Shown here one piece after another: positions 46,970 to 56,418 of a stretch of DNA of 64,000 nt. The position numbers and the translations under genes are program-made. The notes beneath the pieces were generated by a model. The model was not told where the DNA came from and did no database searches. It saw nothing but the letters and a program-made list of their open reading frames with translations. The stretch is from Paracoccus denitrificans. Its GTDB lineage: Bacteria > Pseudomonadota > Alphaproteobacteria > Rhodobacterales > Rhodobacteraceae. Numbering within the stretch: the first letter of the stretch is position 1; each line of letters opens with the position of its first letter. The DNA lies in the NCBI RefSeq assembly GCF_900100045.1, contig NZ_FNEA01000017.1, positions 51,087 to 115,086 of the forward strand, in the 5' to 3' direction.

Positions 46970-47903
46970 TTTCCTGTGCTCGCTGGCCTTTCTTGCGGCG
47001 CTGTTTCCGCAATGCGGTCCGCCCGCGCCGCTGGGCACCGGCTATGCCGAGGGCGATTATGTCCAGATCGCCCCGCTGGCGACGGCGCGGATCGAGGCGC
47101 TGGCCGTGCGGCAAGGCGACCGCGTCGAGGCCGGCCAAGCGGTGGCAATTCTGGAGACCCGCGATGCCGAGCTGGCGCTGGCCGCGGCCGAGGCCGCCCA
47201 TGCCCGCGCCGCCAGCACCTTGGCCGACCTGGAAAAAGGCGGGCGGGCGCCCGAGATCGCGGCCATCGAGGCGACCCTTGCCTCGGCCCGCGCCAATGCC
47301 GAGCGCACGGCGCGCGAGGCAGCGCGGCAGGAGCGGCTGCTGGCCCAGCGCGTCAGCTCGCCCGCGCAACTGGACGACGCCCGCGCCGCCGCCGACATGG
47401 CCGAGGCGGCGGTGCGCGAGGCCGAGGCGCGGCTGGCCGTCGCCCGCCTGCCCGCCCGCCCCGATGCCATCGCCGCTGCCCGCGCTGCATTGGCGCAAGC
47501 CCAGGCCGACCGGCAGGCGATGGAATGGCAGCTCCAGCAGCGCCGGCTGACCGCCCCCGCGCCCGGCATCGTCACCGACATCCTGCGGCATCGGGGCGAG
47601 CTTGCCGGCCCCTCGGCCCCGGTCCTGACCTATCTGCCGGACGGTGCGGTCAAGCTGCGCTTCTTCATAGCCGAGGCCGATCTGGCCGCGCTTGCCCTGG
47701 GAACCAGGCTGACGGTCGACTGCGACGGCTGTGCACCGACCAGCGCCACGGTCTCCTTCATCGCTGACGAGGCCGAGTTCACCCCGCCGGTCCTCTATGC
47801 CCGCGACGCGCGGCAAAAGCTGGTCTATCTGGTCGAGGCCCGCCCCGAACCCGGCAGCACGCTGAAGCCCGGCCAGATCGTCGATGTCTGGAAGGCACCA
47901 TGA
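46962..47903 (+). CDS. HlyD-type membrane fusion protein, YbhG-like
   Basis: This 313-residue periplasmic adaptor has an N-terminal hydrophobic anchor (residues 3-20). A lipoyl half-motif follows (ALAVRQGDRVEAGQAVAIL), then a long alanine/arginine-rich coiled coil, about 65-175, and the second half (LTAPAPGIVTDILRHRGEL), ending in the beta-barrel. GGGGGCGGGG precedes the ATG. It links the ABC exporter to an outer-membrane channel, whose gene is not in the window. Confidence 0.88.
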   Translation: MADFLCSLAFLAALFPQCGPPAPLGTGYAEGDYVQIAPLATARIEALAVRQGDRVEAGQAVAILETRDAELALAAAEAAHARAASTLADLEKGGRAPEIAAIEATLASARANAERTAREAARQERLLAQRVSSPAQLDDARAAADMAEAAVREAEARLAVARLPARPDAIAAARAALAQAQADRQAMEWQLQQRRLTAPAPGIVTDILRHRGELAGPSAPVLTYLPDGAVKLRFFIAEADLAALALGTRLTVDCDGCAPTSATVSFIADEAEFTPPVLYARDARQKLVYLVEARPEPGSTLKPGQIVDVWKAP

Positions 47904-48808
47904 CCGGGGCGACGGCCATCGACGTGTCCGGGCTGACGAAATCCTTCGGCGGCAGGACGGTCGTCGATGACGTCGCGCTGCGGGTGGCCGGGGGCGAGAT
48001 CGCCGGGTTCCTTGGCCCGAACGGATCGGGCAAGACCACCTGCATCCGCATGATCTGCGGCTTGCTGACGCCCGATGCGGGCAGCGGCACCGTGCTGGGC
48101 CTCGACGTGCGCCGCCAGCAGCGCCAGATCCGGCGGCAGGTCGGCTACATGACGCAGAAATTCTCGTTCTACGAGGATCTGTCCATCGAGGAGAACCTGG
48201 CCTTCGTCGCCGGACTCTATGGCCTGCCGCGGCAGGCCGTGCGCGATACGCTGGAGGATCTGGGCCTGACCTCGCGCAAGACCCAGCTTGCCGGCAGCCT
48301 GTCGGGCGGCTGGAAGCAGCGGCTGGCGCTGGCGGCCTGCATCATGCACCAGCCGCGCCTTCTGCTGCTGGACGAGCCGACGGCCGGCGTAGATCCCATG
48401 GCCCGGCGCCAGTTCTGGGACGAGATCCACGCCCGCGCATTGGGCGGCATGACCGTTCTGGTCTCGACCCATTACATGGACGAGGCCGAGCGCTGCCACC
48501 GCATCAACTACATCGCCTATGGCCGGCTGGTCGTCTCGGGCACCGTGGCCGAGGTGATCGCGGGCGCGCGGCTCGTCACGCTGACCGTGCAGTCGGCGCG
48601 GCCGGGCGAGCTGGCCGAGCGCCTGCGCAAGGCGCCGGGCGTCGGGCAGGTCGAGCCCTTCGGCACTGCGCTGCATGTGACCGGGACCGACCGCACCCGG
48701 CTGGAGGCCGCGCTGGAGGCCGAGGGCGTGACCGGCCACCCGGTCGAGACCAGCCTGGAGGACGTGTTCATCCGGTTGATGGAGCTTTCCGAGGACAACA
48801 TGCGATGA
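47900..48808 (+). CDS. ABC exporter ATPase, YbhF-like single domain
   Basis: This 302-residue ATPase has Walker A GPNGSGKTTCIRMI, signature LSGGWKQRLALAACI and Walker B LLLLDEPTAGVDP. It carries one nucleotide-binding domain, whereas YbhF of Escherichia coli carries two, so it must act as a homodimer. C-terminal residues (about 225-302) form a small extra domain seen in drug-export ATPases. The ATG overlaps the adaptor gene stop by four bases. Confidence 0.9.
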   Translation: MTGATAIDVSGLTKSFGGRTVVDDVALRVAGGEIAGFLGPNGSGKTTCIRMICGLLTPDAGSGTVLGLDVRRQQRQIRRQVGYMTQKFSFYEDLSIEENLAFVAGLYGLPRQAVRDTLEDLGLTSRKTQLAGSLSGGWKQRLALAACIMHQPRLLLLDEPTAGVDPMARRQFWDEIHARALGGMTVLVSTHYMDEAERCHRINYIAYGRLVVSGTVAEVIAGARLVTLTVQSARPGELAERLRKAPGVGQVEPFGTALHVTGTDRTRLEAALEAEGVTGHPVETSLEDVFIRLMELSEDNMR

Positions 48809-49920
48809 GCTTTTCCCCGACACGGCTGCGGGCGCTGTTGCGCAAGGAGTTCATCCAGATGCGCCGCGACCGCGTGACCTTCGCCATGATGCTGGGCGTG
48901 CCGATCATGCAGCTTTTGCTGTTCGGCTATGCGATCAACAGCGACCCTCGGGACATGCCCACGGCGCTGGTCGCGCCGGTGCAGGACCGTTTCAGCCGCA
49001 GCATTGCCGCAGCGCTGGAAAACAGCGGCTATTATCGCATTACCCATCCCGCGGCGGGCATCGCGGAGGCCGAGCGGCTGATCACCCGGGGCGAGGTCTC
49101 CTTTGTCGTGACGGTGCCCGCCGATTTCGGCCGGCGCATGCAGCAGGGCGACCGGCCGCAGATCCTGGTCGAGGCGGACGGCTCGGACCCCTCGGCGACC
49201 AGCGGCGCCATCGCCGCGCTGGCCCGGCTCGCCGAGGGCGCCTTTCGCCGCGACCTGCCGGCCGAGCCTGCATCCGGCACGCCCGAGATCGTCACCCATC
49301 GCCGCTACAACCCCGAGGGCATCACGCAATACAACATCGTCCCCGGCCTTTTGGGGGTGATCCTGCAAATGACCATGGTGATGATGACCGCCATGGCCCT
49401 GACCCGCGAGATCGAACGCGGCACCATGGAGAACCTGCTGGCCATGCCCGCCACCCCGGCCGAGATCATGATCGGCAAGATCACCCCGTTCCTGACCGTA
49501 GGGGCGGTGCAGGTCCTCGTGATCCTGGGCGCGGCATGGGCGATCTTCGACGTGCCTTTCGTCGGCTCGCTGGGGCTGCTGCTGGCGGGGGTGATGGTCT
49601 TCGTGCTGGCGCTGGTGCTGCTGGGCTATCTGATCTCGACCGCGGCGCGCACGCAGATGCAGGCGATGCAGATTGCGATCTTCGTCTTTCTGCCCTCGGT
49701 GCTGCTGTCGGGCTTCATGTTCCCGTTCCGGGGCATGCCGGGCTGGGCGCAGGCCATCGGCGAGGTGCTGCCGGTAACGCATCTGCTGCGACTGGTGCGC
49801 GCCGTCATGCTGAAGGGCGCGGGCTTTGCAGATGTCGTCCCGCAATTCGCGGCACTGTCGGTCATGGTGGCGGTGCTGGGCGCACTGGCCCTGCTGCGAT
49901 TCCGCCGGACGCTGGACTGA
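48805..49920 (+). CDS. ABC-2 type exporter permease, YbhS/YbhR-like
   Basis: This 371-residue membrane protein has one N-terminal helix after RRDRVTFAMMLGVPIMQLLLFGYAI, a large periplasmic loop and five C-terminal helices. LTREIERGTMENLLAMPATPAEIMIGK is the ABC-2 permease motif (core EIERGTMENLLAMP). The E. coli system has two such permeases; only one is present here, so it is probably a homodimer. The operon ends nine bases before the convergent amidase gene with no visible terminator. Confidence 0.9.
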   Translation: MSFSPTRLRALLRKEFIQMRRDRVTFAMMLGVPIMQLLLFGYAINSDPRDMPTALVAPVQDRFSRSIAAALENSGYYRITHPAAGIAEAERLITRGEVSFVVTVPADFGRRMQQGDRPQILVEADGSDPSATSGAIAALARLAEGAFRRDLPAEPASGTPEIVTHRRYNPEGITQYNIVPGLLGVILQMTMVMMTAMALTREIERGTMENLLAMPATPAEIMIGKITPFLTVGAVQVLVILGAAWAIFDVPFVGSLGLLLAGVMVFVLALVLLGYLISTAARTQMQAMQIAIFVFLPSVLLSGFMFPFRGMPGWAQAIGEVLPVTHLLRLVRAVMLKGAGFADVVPQFAALSVMVAVLGALALLRFRRTLD

Positions 49921-49929
49921 GCGCGCCTG

Positions 49930-51306
49930 TCAGGCAAGCCGCATCACCGCATCCGCCAGCCGCAGCAGCATCCGGTCGCGATACCAGGGCGCGCAAAGCT
50001 GCAAGGCGACCGGCAAGCCGACCCGGGTCCGCCCCCAGGGCAGCGAGATCGCGGGATGGCCGGTCAGGTTCTGCGGATAGGTGAACGGATACCACGCGCC
50101 GCGGATGGTGCCGGCGGGCTGGCCGTCGATCTCGATCTCGCCCATCGGGTCATAGCCCAGGGCCAGCGGCGGCGCGGTCAGCACCGGCGAGACCAAGAGG
50201 TCGAACCGCGTGAAATGCGCCTGCATCATCTGGAAAAGCCGCGTCCGCGCCGCCGAGGCCTCGGCCAGGTCCACCGCCGAATAGCCCTGCCCCAACCGCG
50301 CCGTCTGGACCAGCGAAGGCGCGACCAGATCCTCGCGGCCGGCAAAGGCGGGGGCGGCGCGGGCGGCCAGGCCCACGCGCAGCAGGGTCAGGAACACCGG
50401 CTCGAAGGATTTGAAATCCAGGTCGGCTTCTTCGACGATGGCGCCCTCGGCCTCGATGCGGCGCAGGGCGGCCTGGGTGATCTCGGCGGTCTCGCGCTCG
50501 ACCCGGGCGCCAGCGGTCGGGATCCAGCCGATGCGCAGTCCCCTGAGGCCGCACCCGTCGTCGGGATGCAATTGCACGGCCGCCTGGCCATAGGGGTCGC
50601 GGGGATCCGGGCTGGCCATGGCCTCGAAAAACAGCGCCGCATCCGCCACGGTCCGCGCCATCGGCCCGGCAAAGGAATTGGCGGCGAACAGGTCGGGCAG
50701 CGCCAGATGCGGGATGACGCCCAGCGTCGGCTTCATGCCGACGATGCCGCAGCAGGCCGCGGGGATGCGGATCGAGCCGCCGCCATCGGTGCCGATGGAA
50801 AGCGGCCCCATGCCCGCCGCCACCGCCACGGCCGAACCGGAACTGGACGCCCCCGCCGTCACGCCGGGGTCGATGGGATTGAGCGTCAGCCCGGTCAGCG
50901 GCGAACTGGCGGTCTGGGCATGGCCGAATTCCGGCGTCGTGGTCTTGCCGATCATGATGCCGCCGGCAACGCGGGCGCGGGCAACCGAGACCGCATCCTC
51001 GGCCGGCACGTTGTCCGCGAACAGGCGCGAGCCCATGGTGGTGCGCACCCCGGCGGTGGCCAGCAGATCCTTGACCGAATAGGGCACGCCGTGCAGCGGC
51101 CCCAGCGCATCGCCGCGCATCACCGCGGCCTCGGCCGCCTGCGCCTCGGCCCGGGCCGCACCGGCGGCGACGGTGACGAAGGCGTTGAGGTCGCTGCGCG
51201 CCTCGATCCGCTCCAGCGCCGCCTCGGTCGCCTCGACGGGGGAAACGGCGCGGCGGCGGATGGCATCGGCCAGCTCAACGGCGCTCAGGTCGGCGATTGC
51301 GGTCAT
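49930..51306 (-). CDS. Amidase, amidase-signature family
   Basis: This is a 458-residue serine hydrolase with a Ser-cisSer-Lys triad: Lys79 in YSVKDLL, Ser154 in GASSSGSA and the nucleophile Ser178 in DGGGSIRIPA, at the spacing usual for the family. It hydrolyses an amide or carbamate in the cytoplasm. AAAGGAG precedes the ATG. It is the last gene of the minus-strand importer operon, so its substrate is probably the imported compound or the product of the NodB-fold hydrolase. Confidence 0.9.
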   Translation of the reverse strand: MTAIADLSAVELADAIRRRAVSPVEATEAALERIEARSDLNAFVTVAAGAARAEAQAAEAAVMRGDALGPLHGVPYSVKDLLATAGVRTTMGSRLFADNVPAEDAVSVARARVAGGIMIGKTTTPEFGHAQTASSPLTGLTLNPIDPGVTAGASSSGSAVAVAAGMGPLSIGTDGGGSIRIPAACCGIVGMKPTLGVIPHLALPDLFAANSFAGPMARTVADAALFFEAMASPDPRDPYGQAAVQLHPDDGCGLRGLRIGWIPTAGARVERETAEITQAALRRIEAEGAIVEEADLDFKSFEPVFLTLLRVGLAARAAPAFAGREDLVAPSLVQTARLGQGYSAVDLAEASAARTRLFQMMQAHFTRFDLLVSPVLTAPPLALGYDPMGEIEIDGQPAGTIRGAWYPFTYPQNLTGHPAISLPWGRTRVGLPVALQLCAPWYRDRMLLRLADAVMRLA

Positions 51307-51318
51307 CGCGGGCTCCTT

Positions 51319-52065
51319 TCAGATCATCCAGTGGCCGCCATCGACCAGCAGCGTCTGGCCGGTGACGAAACGCGCCTCGTCGCTGGCCAGGAAGGCGACG
51401 GCGGCGGCCACGTCCTCGACCGCGCCGACGAAGCCGACCGGGGTCTTGTCGATGATCGTCTGGATCACCTGCGCCGGCACCCGGTCATGCGCGGCGGTGC
51501 GGATGGCGCCGGGCGCCACCGCGTTCACCGTCACGCCATGGGATGCCAGTTCGCGCGCCAGTCCGCGCGTCAGCCCGATCACCCCCATCTTGGCGGCGGC
51601 GTAATCGGCCAGCCCCGGCTCGCCGGTAAAGGCGGCAAGGCTGGACATGTTGACGATGCGCCCCGTGCCGCGTTCGCGCATCGCCGGCGCCACCAGCCGC
51701 GCCATGCGCATGGCACTGATGAGCGAGATTTCCAGCACGAAGCGCCAGACCTCCTCGCGCGAGTCGCAAAAGGGCGCGCTGCGCTCGCGTCCGCTTTGGC
51801 CCAGGTTGTTCACCAGCACGTCGACCGGACCGAGTTCGGACAGGAAACGGTCGTGGAAATCGCCAAGCGCGGCGGCATCCGTGCAGTCGCCCCGGGCTAG
51901 CAGCAGCCGCTCGCCCGCTTCGGCGCGCAAGGGCGCGATGTCGAGGTCCATGACCCCCACCCGCGCGCCCTCGGCCAGCATCCGGCGGGTGATGCCGCCG
52001 CCGATGCCCGAGGCGCCGCCGGTGACCAGCACGTTCTTGCCGCTGAATCGCATGCATCCCGTCAT
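51319..52065 (-). CDS. Short-chain dehydrogenase/reductase
   Basis: This 248-residue NAD(P)-dependent oxidoreductase has cofactor loop TGGASGIGGGITR, NNLG in place of NNAG (VLVNNLGQS), Ser in NMSSLAAF, and Tyr/Lys in YAAAKMG. The start at MTGCMRF follows GAGG at five bases; an upstream extension would run into the neighbouring gene. It is one of two SDRs in tandem (the other at 52073-52813); they are only distantly alike. Confidence 0.87.
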   Translation of the reverse strand: MTGCMRFSGKNVLVTGGASGIGGGITRRMLAEGARVGVMDLDIAPLRAEAGERLLLARGDCTDAAALGDFHDRFLSELGPVDVLVNNLGQSGRERSAPFCDSREEVWRFVLEISLISAMRMARLVAPAMRERGTGRIVNMSSLAAFTGEPGLADYAAAKMGVIGLTRGLARELASHGVTVNAVAPGAIRTAAHDRVPAQVIQTIIDKTPVGFVGAVEDVAAAVAFLASDEARFVTGQTLLVDGGHWMI

Positions 52066-52072
52066 CACGACC

Positions 52073-52813
52073 TCAATGGAAGGTGCGGCCGCCATCGACC
52101 GCCAGGGCGACGCCGGTCACATAGGAGGACTCGCCGCTTGTCAGCCACAGGATCGCCGCCGCGATCTCGGCCGGATCGGCGATGCGGCGCAGGGCATAGC
52201 GGTCGCGCACCGCCTGCAACTGCGCCTCGACATCGCCCGCCGGGTCGATCGAGCTGCGCAGCAGCGGCGTATCGACGGCACCGGGGCAGACCACGTTCAC
52301 GCGGATGCCGCTGTCCGCCAGTTCCAGCGCCAGCGATTTCGAGAACATCTGCAACCCCGCCTTGGAGGCCGCATAGCCGCTGCGCAGCCGCAAGGGCACC
52401 AGACCCGCACCCGAGGACAGGTTGACGATGGTCCCGCCGCCCGCCTGCCGCAGATGCGGCACCGCCGCCCGGCACAGCTTCATCGCTCCGGTCAGGTTCA
52501 CCGCGATCAGCCGGTCCCAGTCCTCGTCGGTGATATCATCCAGCGCCGCGACCAGGTCGAGGCCGGCGCAATTGACCAGACCGTCCAGCCCGCCCAGCGT
52601 TCCGGCCAGCTCGGCCACCGCCGCCCCAAGCGCAGCGCTGTCGGTAATGTCGGCCACCGTAGCCGGCGCCACCAGCCCATCCAGCGCCGCGGCATCGCGG
52701 TCGATGACGGCGACGCGGGCGCCCTCGGCCAGAAAGCGCGCGACGGTGGCACGGCCGATGCCCTGCGCACCGCCGGCAATCAGGATGCGGCGGCCTGTCA
52801 GCGCCCCGCTCAT
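52073..52813 (-). CDS. Short-chain dehydrogenase/reductase
   Basis: This 246-residue oxidoreductase has cofactor loop AGGAQGIGRATVA (Ala in place of the first Thr), NCAG in LVNCAGLDL, Ser in NLSSGAGLV and Tyr/Lys in YAASKAG. The start at MSGALTG overlaps the stop of the NodB-fold gene by ATGA. It probably oxidises an alcohol intermediate of the imported substrate. Confidence 0.87.
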   Translation of the reverse strand: MSGALTGRRILIAGGAQGIGRATVARFLAEGARVAVIDRDAAALDGLVAPATVADITDSAALGAAVAELAGTLGGLDGLVNCAGLDLVAALDDITDEDWDRLIAVNLTGAMKLCRAAVPHLRQAGGGTIVNLSSGAGLVPLRLRSGYAASKAGLQMFSKSLALELADSGIRVNVVCPGAVDTPLLRSSIDPAGDVEAQLQAVRDRYALRRIADPAEIAAAILWLTSGESSYVTGVALAVDGGRTFH

Positions 52814-53631
52814 GCCCCGCCCCCCTCCAGACGCGGGCGCATGTCGGCGACCATCTCGTCGCAGCGGCCCATCCAGACATCGCCCTTGTCCAGCGCGCGC
52901 TGGATCAGCTGCTCCAGCACCCACAGGCGCGAGGGCTGGCCGATGATCTGCGGATGCATGCCGACCATCATCATCCGCCGCTCGGCATGAAGCATGTCCA
53001 GCTCCAGCGTCCAGGCCTCCAGCAGCGCCGAAGGCGCCTGCATGGTCCGGCCCGGCAGCACGATGGAATATTGGAAGAAGGGCGCGTCATCCAGAACCCA
53101 GCGGAACGGCAGTTCGATCAGCCGCGTCCGCCGCCCCTCGACCTCGTGCAGATAGGGCGAGTCGTCGTCGAAGAAGTTCGAGGAATAGTCGAAGCCGTAT
53201 TCCAGCATCAGCTGCATGGAGATGTCGCTGAGTTCGGCGGCGGGCGAGCGCCAGCCGCGCGGCGCCTGGCCGGTGGCGCGCTTGATCGCCTCAAACCCGC
53301 GCTCCATCTCCTCGCGCTCCTCGTCGTGGCTGAGGTTCAGGATCCAGCGATGCGAATAGCTGTGATGCGCGATCTCGTGCCCGCCTTGCAGGATGCGCTC
53401 GATCAGCGCCGGGCGCTGCTCCACGATCAGGCCGGGAATGAAGAACGTGGTGCGCAGGCCGTAGCGGCGCAGCAGTTCCAGCACCCGGTCGGTGCCGACC
53501 TTCCAGCCATAGGCGCCTTGCGACATCAGGATCGGGCGCTTGGCATAGGCCGGGTCGCGCGCCGTCCACATCGTCTCGGCATCGAGGTCGAAGGTCAGAA
53601 ACAGCGGAAAGCCCTTGCTGGTCAGATGCAT
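52810..53631 (-). CDS. NodB-fold polysaccharide deacetylase / PuuE-like amidohydrolase
   Basis: This 273-residue protein has an N-terminal TFDLDAETMW (Asp15, Asp17), a metal-binding HSYSH (His90, His94) and GWRSPA near residue 145. There is no signal peptide, so it is cytoplasmic. That favours the PuuE/cyclic-imidase branch, which opens cyclic amides, over cell-wall deacetylases. The canonical adjacent Asp pair is Asp-Leu-Asp here. With an amidase in the same operon, stepwise hydrolysis of a cyclic imide or ureide is the best guess. AGGA precedes the ATG. Confidence 0.85.
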   Translation of the reverse strand: MHLTSKGFPLFLTFDLDAETMWTARDPAYAKRPILMSQGAYGWKVGTDRVLELLRRYGLRTTFFIPGLIVEQRPALIERILQGGHEIAHHSYSHRWILNLSHDEEREEMERGFEAIKRATGQAPRGWRSPAAELSDISMQLMLEYGFDYSSNFFDDDSPYLHEVEGRRTRLIELPFRWVLDDAPFFQYSIVLPGRTMQAPSALLEAWTLELDMLHAERRMMMVGMHPQIIGQPSRLWVLEQLIQRALDKGDVWMGRCDEMVADMRPRLEGGGA

Positions 53632-53642
53632 GGCTGGTCCTT

Positions 53643-54431
53643 TCAGACGAATTTGTGAAAGCCGGCCCAGCGTTCGGCCAACAGCAGCACGATCACGGTG
53701 GCGATGATCAGCAGGGTCGAGATGGCGGCGACGCCCGGATTGACCCCCATCTCGACCGAGCTGAAGATCAGGATGGGCAGCGTGGTCTGCCTGGCACTGG
53801 CCAGGAAGATGGTGACCGGCACGTTCTCCATCGAGGTGACGAAGGCAAACAGCGCACCGGCGACCAGGCCGGGCTTGATCAGCGGCAGCGTGACCAGCCG
53901 GAAGGCGGTGAAGCCGTCCGCCCCCAGCACCCGCGCCGCCTCTTCGACCGAGACGTCGAGGCCCGATAGGCTCGCCAGCGCCGAGCGCAGGATATAGGGC
54001 ACGGTGATGACGACATGCGCCACGATCAGCACCAGGAAGCTGCCGCGCAGGCCGACCAGCGTGACGTATTGCAGCATGGCGACCCCGATCACCACCGAGG
54101 GCACGATCAGCGGCGCCATCAGCAGCGCGGTGATCGCCTCGGAGCCGGGGATGGCCTTGCGAAACAGCGCATAGGCCGCGGCGACGCCCAGGACCAGCGA
54201 CAAGAGCGTGGAACTGACCGCGAGGATCACGCTGTTCCAGATCGCCCGGAGATAGACCGGATCGCTCAGCACCTCGGCGAACCATTTCAGCGTCCAGCCC
54301 TGCGGCGGGATGGTCAGATACGAGGTCTCGCTGAACGAGGTCAGCACGACCACCAGCACAGGCACCTGCAGGAAGGCCACGACCAGCAGCGCGACGATAG
54401 AAATGGGCAGGGTGGGCTTCATGTCGCTCAT
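53643..54431 (-). CDS. PotC-like ABC permease
   Basis: This 262-residue inner-membrane permease has six helices. The EAA loop reads EEAARVLGADGFTAFRLVTLPLIKPG (core AARVLGADGFTAFRLV). FLQVPVLVVVLTSFSETSYLTIPPQG at the N-terminus is typical of the spermidine/putrescine/thiamin/iron group. The start MSDMKPT overlaps the partner permease gene by ATGA. Confidence 0.9.
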   Translation of the reverse strand: MSDMKPTLPISIVALLVVAFLQVPVLVVVLTSFSETSYLTIPPQGWTLKWFAEVLSDPVYLRAIWNSVILAVSSTLLSLVLGVAAAYALFRKAIPGSEAITALLMAPLIVPSVVIGVAMLQYVTLVGLRGSFLVLIVAHVVITVPYILRSALASLSGLDVSVEEAARVLGADGFTAFRLVTLPLIKPGLVAGALFAFVTSMENVPVTIFLASARQTTLPILIFSSVEMGVNPGVAAISTLLIIATVIVLLLAERWAGFHKFV

Positions 54432-55279
54432 GCCATGCCCGCCCATCTTCTGGTCATGCGGCTGGAGATCCAGATGATGACCAGCGTCGAGGCCGCCAGC
54501 GCAAAGGACAGCGCCGAGCCGCTGGGCCAGTCCAGAAGCTGCATGTATTCGTCATAGATCAGCGTCGCCATCACCTGATAGGTCGGCCCGCCCAGCATGC
54601 GCGGCGTGACCAGGGCCGAGATGGTCAGCACGAAGACCAGGATCGAACCGCCGATGATGCCCGGCGCCGTCAGCGGCAGGGTGACCGACCAGAACACATG
54701 CGTCCGGCTGGAACCCAGCGTCGCGGCCGCCGCCTCGACATCGCGGGGCACGTTCTGCAGCGCCGCGACCAGCATCAGCACCATGAAGGGCAGATAGATA
54801 TGGGTCAGGCCGATCAGCAGGCCGGTCATGTTGAACATCAGCTTCAGCGGCCGTTCGATCAGGCCCAGGTCGAGCAGCAGGTTGTTGACCACGCCGCGAT
54901 TGGTCAGCAGCACGATCCAGCCGAAGGAGCGCACCACCAGGTTCAGCATCAGCGGAAAGATCACCAGAAGCGTCAGCGGCAGCCGCCATCGCGGATGGCC
55001 GCGCACGATCAGATAGGCGACGGGATAGCCGGTCAGCAGGCACAGAACCGTGACGCCCAGCCCCAGGCCCAGCGTGCGCAGCACCACCTCGCGGTAATAA
55101 CCGTCCGTCGCGATGCGCAGGTAGTTTTCCCAGGTGAAGCTGCCCGCGACCATGCCCTGCCCCGGCTGGTATTCCTGGAAACTGGTCGGCAGCAGCAGGA
55201 CCAGCGGCACCACGAAGGACAAAAGCAGCACCAGCAGAAGCGGCGCGATCAGCAGCCATGCGCTGCGCTGCCCGATCAT
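54428..55279 (-). CDS. PotB-like ABC permease
   Basis: This 283-residue inner-membrane permease has six helices. LLPTSFQEYQPGQGMVAG follows the first helix, and the EAA loop is EAAAATLGSSRTHVFWSVTLPLTAPG (core AATLGSSRTHVFWSV). The ATG overlaps the ATPase gene stop by four bases. It pairs with the PotC-like permease. Confidence 0.9.
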   Translation of the reverse strand: MIGQRSAWLLIAPLLLVLLLSFVVPLVLLLPTSFQEYQPGQGMVAGSFTWENYLRIATDGYYREVVLRTLGLGLGVTVLCLLTGYPVAYLIVRGHPRWRLPLTLLVIFPLMLNLVVRSFGWIVLLTNRGVVNNLLLDLGLIERPLKLMFNMTGLLIGLTHIYLPFMVLMLVAALQNVPRDVEAAAATLGSSRTHVFWSVTLPLTAPGIIGGSILVFVLTISALVTPRMLGGPTYQVMATLIYDEYMQLLDWPSGSALSFALAASTLVIIWISSRMTRRWAGMA

Positions 55280-56337
55280 GACGCGGCCCCCTGCGGCAGC
55301 ACGATGATGTCGCGCGGCCGGATCGCCAGATACACCGCTTCGCCCGGCGCGAGGCTGGCGGTGTCCTCGGCCGAGGGCACCTCGACCACGATCTCGGCGC
55401 CATGGGCCAGCCGCACCACCAGTTGCACCTGCGGCCCCGAAAAGGCGCGCAGCGCCACGGTCCCCGCCAGCGCGCCGGGCTCGGGCGCCCGCAGGACGCG
55501 GATCGCCTCTTGCCGCAGAAACACCTCGGCGGCGCTGCCCTCGGGCAGGTCCAGCCGCTCGGGGCGCAGCGCCAGCCCGGCGCCAAGCGCGACGGTTCCG
55601 GCCTCGATGCGGCCTTGCAGGCGGTTCGGCTTGCCGATGAAGCTGGCGACAAAGGCGTTCGCGGGGCGGTGATAGATCTCCTCGGGCCTGTCCAGCTGCT
55701 GGATCACGCCGCCATGCATGACGCCGACGCGATCCGACAGGCTCAGCGCCTCGGCCTGGTCATGCGTGACGAACAGCGTGGTGATGCGCAGTTCCTGTTG
55801 CAGCCGCTTCAACTCGATCTGCATCTCGTCGCGCAGCTTGGCGTCCAGGTTCGACAGCGGCTCGTCGAACAGCAGGATGCTGGGCCGCGGCGCGATGGCA
55901 CGGGCCATCGAGACGCGCTGCTGCTGGCCGCCGGAAAGCTGGCGCGGGAATCGCGCGCCATAGCCGCCCAGCCGCACCATTTCCAGCGCGGCATTCACCC
56001 GCTCTTCCAGCGGCTTGCCGGATTCGCCCTTGCGGCGCAGGCCGAAGGCGACGTTCTCGAACACGGTCATGTGGGGAAACAGCGCATAGGACTGGAACAC
56101 CAGCCCGATGTTGCGCTTGTTCGGCGGCAGGCGCGTCACCTCGCGCTCGCCGATCATGATCTGCCCCTCGGTCGGCTCCAGAAGCCCGGCGACCATGCGC
56201 AGGATCGTGGTCTTGCCGCAGCCCGAAGGGCCGAGCAGCGAGACGAACTCGCCCTCGGCGATCTGGAACGAGGCGTTCCTGACCACCTCGGTCTTGCCGT
56301 AGCGCTTGACGATGTTGCGCAGGGAAAGGTTGCTCAT
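55276..56337 (-). CDS. PotA-like ABC ATPase
   Basis: This 353-residue ATPase has Walker A GPSGCGKTTILRMV, signature [15 protein letters not shown] and Walker B ILLFDEPLSNLDAKLR. The C-terminal TOBE-type regulatory domain (about 260-350) places it in the MalK/PotA group. It is separated from the binding-protein gene by an 81-base gap containing a stem-loop. Confidence 0.92.
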   Translation of the reverse strand: MSNLSLRNIVKRYGKTEVVRNASFQIAEGEFVSLLGPSGCGKTTILRMVAGLLEPTEGQIMIGEREVTRLPPNKRNIGLVFQSYALFPHMTVFENVAFGLRRKGESGKPLEERVNAALEMVRLGGYGARFPRQLSGGQQQRVSMARAIAPRPSILLFDEPLSNLDAKLRDEMQIELKRLQQELRITTLFVTHDQAEALSLSDRVGVMHGGVIQQLDRPEEIYHRPANAFVASFIGKPNRLQGRIEAGTVALGAGLALRPERLDLPEGSAAEVFLRQEAIRVLRAPEPGALAGTVALRAFSGPQVQLVVRLAHGAEIVVEVPSAEDTASLAPGEAVYLAIRPRDIIVLPQGAAS

Positions 56338-56379
56338 TTCACCTCGTCTGGGCTTTGCCTGGGGCGTGGGTTGCGTTCA

Positions 56380-56404
56380 GTCCCGGCGGCAAACCGGCCG
56401 GGAC
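56380..56404 (-). other. Stem-loop between binding-protein gene and PotA-like gene
   Basis: GTCCCGG (56380-56386) pairs with CCGGGAC (56398-56404); after one bulged G, CGG (56387-56389) pairs with CCG (56394-56396) around CAAA. It starts about 15 bases past the binding-protein stop codon. No U-run follows. Confidence 0.6.
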
Positions 56405-56418
56405 CGGAAAGGGCCGGC

